A stretch of DNA of 64,000 bases, taken from the NCBI RefSeq assembly GCF_000092905.1, contig NC_014098.1:434001-498000 (forward strand), given 5' to 3'. A program made the position numbers and the translations under genes. This stretch comes from Kyrpidia tusciae DSM 2912. GTDB taxonomy: Bacteria > Bacillota > Bacilli > Kyrpidiales > Kyrpidiaceae. Positions 39,077-47,638 of this stretch are shown here, piece by piece; position 1 is the stretch's first letter, and each line of letters begins with the position of its first letter. The notes beneath the pieces are model-generated. The model had not been told where the DNA came from and did no database searches. It saw only the letters and a program-made list of their open reading frames with translations.

Positions 39077-40555
39077 TTGGACCAAGGGTCGACGCCTTTG
39101 TTCACCGCCTTGATGGAGCACGCTAGGCGTCGGCCTCTCCAATTTCATATACCCGGACATAAGGCGGGGACCGGGGCGGACCCGGAGTTTCGGGAGTTCC
39201 TCGGGGATGCCGCCTTTTCCATTGATTTGATCAACATTGCCCCCCTGGACGATTTGCACCACCCGGAGGGGGCGATCCGGGACGCCCAGCGGTTGGCCGC
39301 GGCCGCCTTTGGCGCCGACCATACATTTTTTTCCGTCCAGGGAACCAGCGGTGCCATCATGACGATGATCATGGCGGTGTGCGGGCCAGGGGACAAGATT
39401 CTGGTTCCGCGCAACGTACACAAGTCGGTCATGTCCGCCATCATTTTGTCCGGGGCCCATCCGATTTTTATGCCGCCGGAGATCGACGAACGAATCGGCA
39501 TCGCCCACGGCGTCAGTGTGTCCACCGTGAAAACGATGCTGAATTGGCATCCCGACGCCCGGGCGGTGCTGGTGATCAATCCGACCTATTACGGAGTTGT
39601 CGCCGATCTCCGCGCCATCGTGGCCCTCGCCCACGACCGGGACATACCCGTCTTAGTCGACGAGGCGCACGGCGCTCACATCCATTTTCATGAGGATCTT
39701 CCGATATCGGCCATGGACGCCGGGGCGGACATGGCGGCGACTAGCGTTCACAAATTGGGCGGATCGCTGACGCAAAGTTCGGTGCTCAACGTCCGGCAAG
39801 GTCGGGTGGATCCCCGGCACGTTCAGGCTGTCCTCAGCATGCTGACCACCACGTCGACATCGTACTTGTTGCTCGCCTCCCTGGATACGGCCAGGCGCCA
39901 GTTGGCGGTCCGAGGGCGGGAATTGATCGCCCGGGCTCTGGATCTGGCTCGGGAGGCCCGGGATCGGATCAATCAGATCGAGGGGCTGTATTGTTTTGGG
40001 GAAGATGGCCTGAAAGGTTCGGCGGCGGTGGCCTACGATCCGTTGAAGCTCACCGTGTGTGTGAAAGATCTGGGGATCACCGGGTACGACGCGGAGCAGA
40101 TCCTCCGGGAACGGTTCGGCATCGAGGTGGAGTTGAGCGACCTGTACAACATTCTCTGTATTGTCTCCCCGGGGGACGGAGAGGAGGAAATGAGAGCGCT
40201 TGTCGAAGCCCTGGAGGCCTTGGCGGCGGAGTTTCACCACCAGATCGGCCAATATCCCGTGGAAGTGAAAACCCCGGTGATGCCCCTGCTCGCCATGACG
40301 CCGAGGGAGGCGTTTTATGCCGAGACCGACACCGTCTCCCTCCAGGATTCGGTGGGACGGATCTTCGCGGAAATGTTGATGGTCTATCCCCCGGGGATTC
40401 CAATCCTGGTACCCGGGGAGATCGTCACCGAGGCCAGTCTGGAGTACATTCGCGAGCATATGAATGCCGGTCTGCCGGTGCAGGGCACCGATGATCCCGA
40501 GGTGCGCCGGGTGAAAGTTGTTCGCCGTCCGGTGGAAGAACTCCTTCGCATATAA
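39077..40555 (+). CDS. speA: Orn/Lys/Arg decarboxylase family protein, probable arginine decarboxylase
   Basis: A 492-residue fold-type I PLP enzyme. The early motif 'LQFHIPGHKAGTG' is typical. The PLP region has 'VLVDEAHGAHIHFHEDLP' and 'ATSVHKLGGSLTQSSVL', with Schiff-base Lys226. The C-terminal Orn/Lys/Arg decarboxylase domain ends 'EYIREHMNAGLPVQGTDDP'. Short proteins of this type in Bacilli are SpeA, making agmatine for spermidine. The TTG at 39077 is preferred because AAAAAGGAG precedes it; the ATG at 39056 overlaps the ywhD stop and lacks a site. A strong terminator follows. Confidence 0.9.
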   Translation: MDQGSTPLFTALMEHARRRPLQFHIPGHKAGTGADPEFREFLGDAAFSIDLINIAPLDDLHHPEGAIRDAQRLAAAAFGADHTFFSVQGTSGAIMTMIMAVCGPGDKILVPRNVHKSVMSAIILSGAHPIFMPPEIDERIGIAHGVSVSTVKTMLNWHPDARAVLVINPTYYGVVADLRAIVALAHDRDIPVLVDEAHGAHIHFHEDLPISAMDAGADMAATSVHKLGGSLTQSSVLNVRQGRVDPRHVQAVLSMLTTTSTSYLLLASLDTARRQLAVRGRELIARALDLAREARDRINQIEGLYCFGEDGLKGSAAVAYDPLKLTVCVKDLGITGYDAEQILRERFGIEVELSDLYNILCIVSPGDGEEEMRALVEALEALAAEFHHQIGQYPVEVKTPVMPLLAMTPREAFYAETDTVSLQDSVGRIFAEMLMVYPPGIPILVPGEIVTEASLEYIREHMNAGLPVQGTDDPEVRRVKVVRRPVEELLRI

Positions 40556-40574
40556 GAAACGGGTATCCAACATA

Positions 40575-40604
40575 CTCTCCAGCCCATGGCTGGGGAGTTT
40601 TTTT
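40575..40604 (+). terminator. Rho-independent terminator after speA
   Basis: CTCTCCAGCC (40575-40584) pairs with GGCTGGGGAG (40588-40597), ten pairs with one G-T, around a three-base loop, followed by seven T residues to 40604. Confidence 0.9.
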
Positions 40605-40648
40605 GTGCCATGGGGAATACTACCGGTGCTGTTGGAGGAGGTGTTCGG

Positions 40649-42598
40649 GTGTTGGATTTCCGGCGGTGGGTGAAGCGGCTGTTCACCGTGGACGATTCGA
40701 TTCTGGATGCCACCTTTTCCCTGGGAGAACGGGAGAATGGGATGAAGGGGCCGGGTGGGGGTTCCGAGGGCGACGAGAAAAAAAGCGCAGGTAAACCGGA
40801 CAAACCCAACGAGGCTCGGGACGACGACCGGGACGATGAACAAAAGCCGTTGAGCCTGCAAAAACCGATTCCCTTGTCGGAATGGGCCAAAAAGGAAGGG
40901 AAAAGGGAAGTCGTCCGGGGGGGATCTGAGCCGGACGCCGGGGACGACCCGATCCCTGTGTCCCTCGACTCCCTGGAAGACATGCTGAACAAGACCTTTA
41001 CCCTCCCGCAGAATAAAGACATTATCGTCCGCCATCTCACCATTGGCCTTCCCGAACCCCGGCGTGCCCTCCTCGTCTTTGTCGACGGCATGGTGGACAA
41101 AGTCGTCATCAACAATTTTATCCTCGAACCTCTTATGCTCCTGGCTTCGGTCCGGCCGGATACCGATTCCGGGACGAAGGATATGGAGCGGGTTTTGCGC
41201 ACCCTGGTGCCCGGCAACCAAGTGGAGCGGGTCTCCAAATTCCGCAATGCCGTCAAGCAGTTGCTCATGGGCAACAGCGTCCTGTTTATCGAGGGACTCG
41301 GCGAAGGATTGGCGGTGGAAACCAAAGGCTGGGACACCCGCAGTGTCTCCGACCCGAAGTCCGAGCAGGTGATTCGGGGTCCCCACGAAGCGTTCACCGA
41401 GAATTTCCGCACGAACACCGGCCTGATCCGAGCGCGGCTGCGCTCTTCCCGACTGGTGACCGAAATCATCCAGGTCGGGCAAACCACCAAGAACGACGTG
41501 GCCGTGATGTATTTGAAGGGCGTGGCCAACCCCAAGCTGGTGGAGGAGGTCAAGCGCCGGGTCAACGGGCTGAGTTTAGATGCGTTGATCGACAGTGGGC
41601 TTTTAGAGCAGTACTTGGAAGATCCGCCCACCACTTTGTTTCCGAAAATCCTCTCCACCGAACGGCCGGACCGGGTGGTGGCGTTTCTCGTGGAGGGGCA
41701 CGTGGCGCTGCTGGTGTCCGGGAGTCCCTATGCTCTCGTCGTGCCTCTCAGTTTTTGGTCTTTGCTCCATACGCCAGAGGACGCCTATCTTCGCTGGCCT
41801 TTCGGGTCTTTCATCCGGGTGATTCGGTTTGTGTCTCTGCTCATCGCCGTCCTCCTCCCAGGGCTGTACATCGGCGTGGTGAATTACCATCCGGAGATGA
41901 TTCCTACGGACCTGATGATGGCCATCGCCGCCTCAAGAGAGACGGTCCCCTTTCCGGTCATCGGCGAGGTACTCCTCATGGAGTTGGCCATTGAGCTGAT
42001 TCGGGAGGCGGGCATTCGGATCCCTTCGGTGATCGGCCCGACCATCGGCATCGTCGGGGCATTGATTCTGGGGCAGGCGGCCGTCCAAGCGGGCATCATC
42101 AGCCCCCTGCTGGTCATCGTCGTGGCCGTCACGGCCTTGGCCTCTTTCACCACGCCGAACTACAACCTTTCCTTTGCCGTGCGGGTGATGCGGTTTTTCT
42201 TCATCGCCCTGGCGGCGGCCTTCGGTTTTTACGGGGTCACCCTGGGGCTGGCCGCAGTTCTGGGGAATCTGGTCAGTGCCAAATCCTTCGGAGTGCCCCT
42301 GATGTCGCCGGTGGCGCCCCACCGGCATTCCAATCCCGACATTGTCCTGCGCGGCCAAGCCTATGAACAGGAGTTGCGCCCCGAGTATCTGCGCACGGGC
42401 GATTCGCGAATGCAGGAACCCATCAACCGCCGGTGGGATGCGTGGAGCCAGGCCATTCGCCCGCAGCCTGCCAAGGAGGGATCGCGGGTGGATGATACCG
42501 GGGCCAACCGGCGAAAGGACGATTCCGGCGCAAGGGGGCAGGGCCAAGATCGCGGAAATGGCGAATCCGGTGGAGAAGGCGGGGGGAAAGACTCATGA
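40649..42598 (+). CDS. gerAA: Spore germination protein GerA family, A subunit
   Basis: A 649-residue GerAA-type subunit of a nutrient germinant receptor of the spore inner membrane. The N-terminal third has a charged Gly/Lys/Asp-rich linker (about residues 30-110). The soluble domain has 'NKDIIVRHLTIG' and 'LLVFVDGMVDK'. The membrane domain has 'SPYALVVPLSFWSLLHTPEDAY', 'LYIGVVNYHPEMIPTDL' and 'RIPSVIGPTIGIVGALILGQA'. The C-terminus is a long disordered tail. GTG 40649 has GGAGGAGGTG five bases upstream. It overlaps gerAB (ATGA), the first of a three-subunit operon. The germinant is unknown. Confidence 0.95.
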   Translation: MLDFRRWVKRLFTVDDSILDATFSLGERENGMKGPGGGSEGDEKKSAGKPDKPNEARDDDRDDEQKPLSLQKPIPLSEWAKKEGKREVVRGGSEPDAGDDPIPVSLDSLEDMLNKTFTLPQNKDIIVRHLTIGLPEPRRALLVFVDGMVDKVVINNFILEPLMLLASVRPDTDSGTKDMERVLRTLVPGNQVERVSKFRNAVKQLLMGNSVLFIEGLGEGLAVETKGWDTRSVSDPKSEQVIRGPHEAFTENFRTNTGLIRARLRSSRLVTEIIQVGQTTKNDVAVMYLKGVANPKLVEEVKRRVNGLSLDALIDSGLLEQYLEDPPTTLFPKILSTERPDRVVAFLVEGHVALLVSGSPYALVVPLSFWSLLHTPEDAYLRWPFGSFIRVIRFVSLLIAVLLPGLYIGVVNYHPEMIPTDLMMAIAASRETVPFPVIGEVLLMELAIELIREAGIRIPSVIGPTIGIVGALILGQAAVQAGIISPLLVIVVAVTALASFTTPNYNLSFAVRVMRFFFIALAAAFGFYGVTLGLAAVLGNLVSAKSFGVPLMSPVAPHRHSNPDIVLRGQAYEQELRPEYLRTGDSRMQEPINRRWDAWSQAIRPQPAKEGSRVDDTGANRRKDDSGARGQGQDRGNGESGGEGGGKDS

Positions 42599-43686
42599 TG
42601 CACACCGGGTATGTCGGCTCCAAGGAAGCCAGGAGCTTTTTAGCTATTGTTTTTAGTGCGTCGATTGCCTTGACACTCCCTCAGGATCTGGCTTTGTCGG
42701 CCGGCCGGGCCGGATGGCTGTCCATGGTGATCGCCCTGCTCGTGGCCCTTTTGGCCTGTGCGCTATTCTCCCGCATCGCCGAGCTCGCCCCGGGGAATTC
42801 GGTGATCGCCATGGCCGGACAGTGGTGGGGGAGTGCAGGCCGGTGGATTGTGGGCGTGATGTTGTGGGGATATTTCGTCCTCATCACCGCTTTGGTGACC
42901 CGAGCTTTTGTCGAGGCGGTGATCGGCACGATTCTGCCCAGGACCCCGGCCCACGTCGTGATGTTTCTGTTCATGGCCGTCACCGTGTATATCGCTTACT
43001 ACGGGATCGAGACCCTCAGTCGGCTCTCCCAGCTGGTGGCCGTCGTCCTGTTGGTGGGATTTTTGCTTCTGTTGGTCGCGGATCTGGGCTGGATGGATCA
43101 TCGTTACTTGTACCCCGTGCTCGGTCCAGGTCTCGGCACGGTGGTGGCCGCGGGTGTGGCAAAGTCCTCGTATTTTTCCGAGCTTGTCCTTTTGGGGCTT
43201 ATGTTCCCCAGCATTCGGGTCGTTCGGGATAGCGGCCGCATTGCCCGGGGCGCCGTATGGATTGCCGGAGTGTTGATGATCCTCATGGTTTTGGGCTACA
43301 CCCTGTCCTTCCCTCCGCCGTCCGGGGCGGACAACCCGTTTCCTTTTTATCAATTGGCCCGCTTGGTGTACCTCGGCCGTTTCATGCAACGGATGGAAGC
43401 GATCTTCGATGTTCTCTGGGTGCTGTCCGCCGTCATCTATATTGCCGCCGGGCTGTGGGCTGCAACGCAAAGTTTGGCGCAAGCGGGCGATTTGCCGGTT
43501 TACCGGCCTCTGGTGTTTGCGACGGCCGCCCTGGTGTACGGAGTGGCTTCTCTGCCCGCTGATTACGTGCAGACCGCCGACCTCACAAATCGTTACCTGC
43601 GCACCTGGGGATGGGTCATGTTGCTGGGCCTTCCGGCGGTGCTATGGGTCGGGGCGGTCATCAGCCGGCGCCGAAGGGAGGGGTAG
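42595..43686 (+). CDS. gerAB: Spore germination protein GerB family, B subunit
   Basis: A 363-residue protein with about ten helices, related to APC amino-acid transporters: 'KEARSFLAIVFSASIALTLPQ', 'ELAPGNSVIAMAGQWWGSAGRW' and 'YYGIETLSRLSQL'. GerAB-type subunits bind the nutrient germinant in the spore inner membrane. Start and upstream stop overlap (ATGA with gerAA), and gerAC starts two bases after its stop, so all three are one transcript. Confidence 0.94.
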   Translation: MMHTGYVGSKEARSFLAIVFSASIALTLPQDLALSAGRAGWLSMVIALLVALLACALFSRIAELAPGNSVIAMAGQWWGSAGRWIVGVMLWGYFVLITALVTRAFVEAVIGTILPRTPAHVVMFLFMAVTVYIAYYGIETLSRLSQLVAVVLLVGFLLLLVADLGWMDHRYLYPVLGPGLGTVVAAGVAKSSYFSELVLLGLMFPSIRVVRDSGRIARGAVWIAGVLMILMVLGYTLSFPPPSGADNPFPFYQLARLVYLGRFMQRMEAIFDVLWVLSAVIYIAAGLWAATQSLAQAGDLPVYRPLVFATAALVYGVASLPADYVQTADLTNRYLRTWGWVMLLGLPAVLWVGAVISRRRREG

Positions 43687-43688
43687 AG

Positions 43689-45020
43689 GTGCGGCGGTGG
43701 TGGTTGGCGATGATGGCCGTGGCTTTTCTATTCGTCAGTGGTTGCTGGGATCGCACGGAATTGGAGGAAGAGGGGTTCGTGCCGAGTTTTGCCATCGATA
43801 CGGGGCCGGCTCCGGGGATGTACGTCTACACCTTTCGCATTGCCGTTCCCCGGGAAATGAGCGGCCCTTCGGGTTCCCCGGGAGGAGGTGGGGGCGGCGG
43901 CGAAGGAGGCGGGGAGACGGAAAAAGGCAGCAGATCGGTGAGCGTTGTGGCCAGAAGCCTCGGGGAGGCTATCAATTTGGTGAACAGTACGGTGGAGCGG
44001 CGGTTGGATTTTGTTCAGTGCCAATATGTCCTTTTCGGCGAGGGCGTCGCCAGGGAGGGAGTTTCTCCCCACGTCCTCGATCTCCTGCGGTTCCGGCAGT
44101 TCCGGCGGACCATGTTCGTGGCAGTGGTTCGGGGCAAAGCGGCGGATTCGTTTAAAGAAAACAAGCCCGTGTTGGAGAGCTCTGTCACCCGGTATATCGA
44201 GGGGTTGCAGAGGCTGAAGACCTTTACGGGGATGGTCCCCGTGGTGCAGCTTCATCGCTTTGCCCGGGCGATGGATACCGATTCCGAAGACGCCTTTACG
44301 TCGGTCTTGGCGATCAATCAGGCGGTGAAAGCCCAGGACCGGAGTAAGGCGTCCCAGAAGCCCGGGGCGAGTCAAGGCGGCGGAAAGGAATCTGAGAGCT
44401 CGGGTGAAAAGGCTCGCAGTGAGCAACAACTGCAGAATCCCTCGGTGAATTTTGAGGCGGGGAGAATGCAGCGGGTAGGGGGAAACCCCGAGGAGTTTCC
44501 GGGTGCTGCAGTGTTTCGGGGGGACCGCTTAGTGGAGATTTTGGATGGTCAGGAAGGGAGAATGCTGTTGGCGCTGCGAGGGGAGTTGCTCCACGCCTTC
44601 CTGACGTTTCGCGTCCCCCAGGGTCGGTTCACAGTGGAAGTTCAGCAGCACGAAGGGGGACCGGCGATGAGTTACAACTTGGCGGGGAGTCGCCCCGTCT
44701 GGCGCATTGCCCCGGAGTTCGACGTCGATCTGGTGAGCGCCGTGGGGAATTTTGACACCCAAAGCCATCAAGGGCTGTCTCAGTTGCGCCAGTGGGCGGA
44801 GCAGGAGTTTAATCGCCAGGCGGAACGACTGGTGGCGAAATTGCAGCGGGACGGATCGGACGCTCTCGGCCTGGGGCTTTATGCCCGAAGAGATTTTCTC
44901 ACCGATGCTGAGTGGCAGAACTACCGGTGGCGGGAACGCTATCCTCAATTCTCGATTCAAGTGCAGAGCCGGTTCGTGATCCGCCGGGTGGGCAATCTGT
45001 TGACGTCCAAGAGGATCTGA
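43689..45020 (+). CDS. gerAC: Spore germination lipoprotein GerC family, C subunit
   Basis: A 443-residue lipoprotein. The signal peptide ends in lipobox 'LFVSGC' with the lipid-carrying Cys19, followed by the GerC hallmark 'WDRTELEEEGFV'. Two low-complexity insertions are notable: a Gly/Glu run around residue 65-80 and a Ser/Gly/Lys/Gln stretch around residues 215-260. The C-terminal domain has 'FNRQAERLVAKLQRDGSDALGLG', matching the family. GTG 43689 is used, with GGGAGGGG upstream. It completes the receptor with GerAA and GerAB. Confidence 0.93.
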   Translation: MRRWWLAMMAVAFLFVSGCWDRTELEEEGFVPSFAIDTGPAPGMYVYTFRIAVPREMSGPSGSPGGGGGGGEGGGETEKGSRSVSVVARSLGEAINLVNSTVERRLDFVQCQYVLFGEGVAREGVSPHVLDLLRFRQFRRTMFVAVVRGKAADSFKENKPVLESSVTRYIEGLQRLKTFTGMVPVVQLHRFARAMDTDSEDAFTSVLAINQAVKAQDRSKASQKPGASQGGGKESESSGEKARSEQQLQNPSVNFEAGRMQRVGGNPEEFPGAAVFRGDRLVEILDGQEGRMLLALRGELLHAFLTFRVPQGRFTVEVQQHEGGPAMSYNLAGSRPVWRIAPEFDVDLVSAVGNFDTQSHQGLSQLRQWAEQEFNRQAERLVAKLQRDGSDALGLGLYARRDFLTDAEWQNYRWRERYPQFSIQVQSRFVIRRVGNLLTSKRI

Positions 45021-45046
45021 CGGAGGGCACAAGGGAGGGATGGAGG

Positions 45047-45223
45047 GTGCTCCTGAAATGGTTGATCGCCGGGGTGATCCCGTTTGTGGTGTTGGTGTAT
45101 ACGTACAATCTCAGTCGGTGGCTGTGGAGGCGGGGGCTGCGCTCGGGGGCGGTGGGATCGCTGTTCGTCGGCGTTCTGGGATTCGTGCTGTCGGTGTTGG
45201 GGGCTTGGCGCCCCTGGGAGTAA
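45047..45223 (+). CDS. Small two-helix membrane protein at end of gerA operon
   Basis: A 58-residue protein with two hydrophobic helices: 'LIAGVIPFVVLVYTYNL' and 'AVGSLFVGVLGFVLSVLGA', joined by 'RWLWRRGLRSG'. It begins 27 bases after gerAC at GTG 45047, with GGAGG upstream, so it belongs to the operon. Small fourth genes (D-type subunits) occur in some germinant receptor operons and modulate the receptor; this may be one, but sequence alone cannot prove it. It is convergent with ytaF, four bases apart. Confidence 0.6.
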   Translation: MLLKWLIAGVIPFVVLVYTYNLSRWLWRRGLRSGAVGSLFVGVLGFVLSVLGAWRPWE

Positions 45224-45227
45224 CGAG

Positions 45228-45965
45228 TCAAGAGAGACACTCATAGACCCCCAGGAGCACGAGGAGGATTCCTGCGATAAAATGCGAGTATCGTCCGAAC
45301 CAATGCTGCCCTGCGTACTGGCCAATGCGCACGCCGAGGTCTGTGAGCAGGTAGCTGAATATAGCGGTCAGGACCGCAGCTCCGGCGGCAGAGAGATCGG
45401 TCAGGCCGGCTGCAAAGCCTCCCGCCAGACAGTTGATTCCCAGGGCAATTCCCAATATGAGCGCTTCCTTCCAGGAGATCGATCCACTTCGGTCCGCGTC
45501 CGCGGAGACCGGAGTGCGAAAAACGGCGAACACCGCCGGAGGCTCGGCGCTCGCCGAGGGCGTGGACGCTGCCGTTCGCCGGGATTCCGGGCGAGGTGAG
45601 GTCCGAACGGCATGGGGGTCCGCGAGATTTCGGGACCCTCCGGCCTCAAAAGGGGTTTCCGGCGCATTCCGGGAGTCGTTCGGCGAGTCTTTGTCCGGTG
45701 GGGTCTGTCCTCCGGATCGAACCACCCAAACCCCGATGGCGATGATGATCACCCCACCGAGAACATTGGCCATCTGCCTGGGAAGGAACAGGGCCACGGT
45801 GCGGCCGCCATACGCGGCGAGGCCGGTGGCCAAAGCGGCCATTCCGGCGATCAGGGCGTTGGAGGTCCAGGGCAGTTTCACCCGTTTGAGTCCCAAACCG
45901 ATGCCGATCCCGAGGTTGTCGAGATTCGATGCTAGGGCCAGGACCAGGAGTGCGATCCATTGCAC
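45228..45965 (-). CDS. ytaF: Sporulation membrane protein YtaF
   Basis: A 245-residue MntP-like membrane protein. Twin halves are marked by 'LALASNLDNLGIGIGLGLKRV' and 'LGIALGINCLAGGFAAGL', the YtaF pattern, with about six helices. Between the halves is a long polar linker, about 75 residues, rich in Pro, Ser, Asp and Arg, much longer than in Bacillus. The GTG at 45965 is chosen since AGGAAGGGGG lies upstream; a frame to 46031 has less support. Its role in the spore is unknown. It is a single gene, convergent with the gerA operon. Confidence 0.87.
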   Translation of the reverse strand: MQWIALLVLALASNLDNLGIGIGLGLKRVKLPWTSNALIAGMAALATGLAAYGGRTVALFLPRQMANVLGGVIIIAIGVWVVRSGGQTPPDKDSPNDSRNAPETPFEAGGSRNLADPHAVRTSPRPESRRTAASTPSASAEPPAVFAVFRTPVSADADRSGSISWKEALILGIALGINCLAGGFAAGLTDLSAAGAAVLTAIFSYLLTDLGVRIGQYAGQHWFGRYSHFIAGILLVLLGVYECLS

Positions 45966-46165
45966 GGGAAAGCCCCCTTCCTGGGTGTCTGCCCACAACA
46001 TATGAAGGAGCCCATCGGGGGGTTCCGGCACGGGAAGATGCCTGTGATTTCGGAAACGTTACTCTTCTTTGGTGCCGCCGGGGTGCCGCCGGGTCGACGG
46101 GAAGGCGCTGAGGTGGTAACCTGTAGAGGCGGGCTTTGTCTGATGGCGATGTGGGGGACGGGCGG

Positions 46166-47437
46166 ATGGAGCAGGCAAAAGAAAAAGTGTTGAAAGATCC
46201 GGTCCACAATTACATCCGGGTGAGGGATCCATTCATCTGGCGGCTGATTAACACCCGGGTTTTTCAGCGACTTCGGCGGATTCGACAGTTGGGGACTTCC
46301 TTCTTGACGTTCCACGGCGCCGAACACAGCCGGTTCACCCATTCCCTTGGCGCGTACGAGACCATGCGCAAAGTTGTCGAGCATTTTATGCGGAATTACG
46401 GGTGGACCCCCGGGGAGCGAACTCGGCTGTTGGCTTTGGCTGCGGCTTTGCTTCACGACATTGGGCACGGGCCTTTTTCCCACGCCGTGGAACCGGTGAC
46501 AGGCCAGCGGCATGAAGGGTGGACCGTTCGGCTGTTGCGGGAAGAAGCGGAATTGCGGGCAGTGCTCGACGATGTGGATGACCGGTTTGCCGAAGACGTG
46601 GCAGGGGTTATTGCGGGGGAAACTGATTTTCCGCTCCTGCACCAGCTGATCACCGGTCAACTCGATGTGGATCGCATGGATTATTTGCTTCGGGATGCGC
46701 TTTATACCGGGGTGGCGTACGGGCAGTTTGAGTTGGAGCGATTGATACGCGTCATGATTCCAGGACGGGCTGAGGTCTTGGTTCGGCCGAGCGGACGCCT
46801 CACCGTGGAGCAATACATGTTGGCCCGGTATTTTATGTACGCCCAGGTGTATTTGCATCCAACGACGGTGGGGTCAGACCTCCTGGTGCGGAAGATTGTG
46901 GAAAGGGCGATAATGCTTCGCCGGGAAGGGGTCTTAAAAGATGTACCCCCTTTGTGGGATTCGTGGATGAGCGGCCTGGAGGATCCCGGGGAATTGTCCA
47001 TCGAGGCCTTTCTCGGCATGGATGACGCCGTGTTTTTGGCAGGCTTACCCGGATGGGAGCGCTCCGGGGATCCGATACTCTCTGACCTCGCCGGGAGGTT
47101 GCTTCATCGGCGATTGTTTGAATCGGTGCCTGTGGCCGAATGGACTCCGGAAGTGGAGCGCTTGGTCCGGGAGGCTTTTGTTCAGGCCGGGCTCGATCCG
47201 GACAGTTACGCGGGCTTTGTTCACGTGAGCATCGATGGCTCCGGGAACCGGGAACCCGTGTGGCTCTCGGACGGGGGCGGCAAGTGGGTGAATTTCTTTG
47301 AACAGTCTGTGCTCCTTCGGAATCTGCCGCCCATTGCGGTAAAACGTTTGTACTTCCCGGGCGACTTGGTGGAGTCCGGGGGGGATCGGGCGGCGTCCCT
47401 CCGCAAACTCCTTGCTTCCTTGTCCCACGAAGGCTGA
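46166..47437 (+). CDS. ywfO: HD-domain phosphohydrolase, YwfO type (dNTPase-like)
   Basis: A 423-residue protein. The N-terminus 'KDPVHNYIRVRDPFIWRLI' and 'RLRRIRQLGTSFLTFHGAEHSR' are as in Bacillus YwfO. The HD metal site is 'FTHSLGAYE', 'LLHDIGHGPFSHA' and 'LDVDRMDYLLRDAL'. Relatives hydrolyse dNTPs, so this enzyme may affect the deoxynucleotide pool. ATG 46166 has a weak GGGGG site. It is divergent from ytaF and unlinked to nrdJ, although both concern dNTPs. Confidence 0.9.
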   Translation: MEQAKEKVLKDPVHNYIRVRDPFIWRLINTRVFQRLRRIRQLGTSFLTFHGAEHSRFTHSLGAYETMRKVVEHFMRNYGWTPGERTRLLALAAALLHDIGHGPFSHAVEPVTGQRHEGWTVRLLREEAELRAVLDDVDDRFAEDVAGVIAGETDFPLLHQLITGQLDVDRMDYLLRDALYTGVAYGQFELERLIRVMIPGRAEVLVRPSGRLTVEQYMLARYFMYAQVYLHPTTVGSDLLVRKIVERAIMLRREGVLKDVPPLWDSWMSGLEDPGELSIEAFLGMDDAVFLAGLPGWERSGDPILSDLAGRLLHRRLFESVPVAEWTPEVERLVREAFVQAGLDPDSYAGFVHVSIDGSGNREPVWLSDGGGKWVNFFEQSVLLRNLPPIAVKRLYFPGDLVESGGDRAASLRKLLASLSHEG

Positions 47438-47638
47438 GGGTGAACGCGCGTCCCGGGTTCTCCATAGTCTCGGGTGCGGGCCTGGTCAAGGGGGGTTGTG
47501 TAAGATTTTCCGCCCGTGGTATAGTGGGTGAGAACTGAGCTGTCTGTGTCATACTATGCCCTGACGGCGCCGGCTGGCCGAAGGCGGCGGTGTCGCGGGG
47601 ACGGCCCTGCGGGGACGGGAAAAGAGAGGGAGTCGTGG
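47438..47638. other. Leader region before the glycosyltransferase gene
   Basis: About 200 bases with the predicted promoter at 47496-47525 and a GC-rich leader of about 110 bases. An in-frame extension of the next gene reaches 47528, but it has no ribosome site. No riboswitch was recognised. Confidence 0.45.
47496..47525 (+). promoter_or_regulatory. Promoter of the glycosyltransferase gene
   Basis: TTGTGT (47496-47501) and an extended -10 TGG-TATAGT (47517-47525) with an 18-base spacer. Confidence 0.6.

Noticed and set aside
40595-40622. A forespore-type (sigma G) promoter before gerAA
   Set aside because: An AATACTA resembles the -10, but the -35 match is poor and overlaps the speA terminator hairpin.
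39653-41482. A minus-strand open frame of about 600 codons opposite speA and gerAA
   Set aside because: It runs through a strong plus-strand terminator and two certain genes; no family features.
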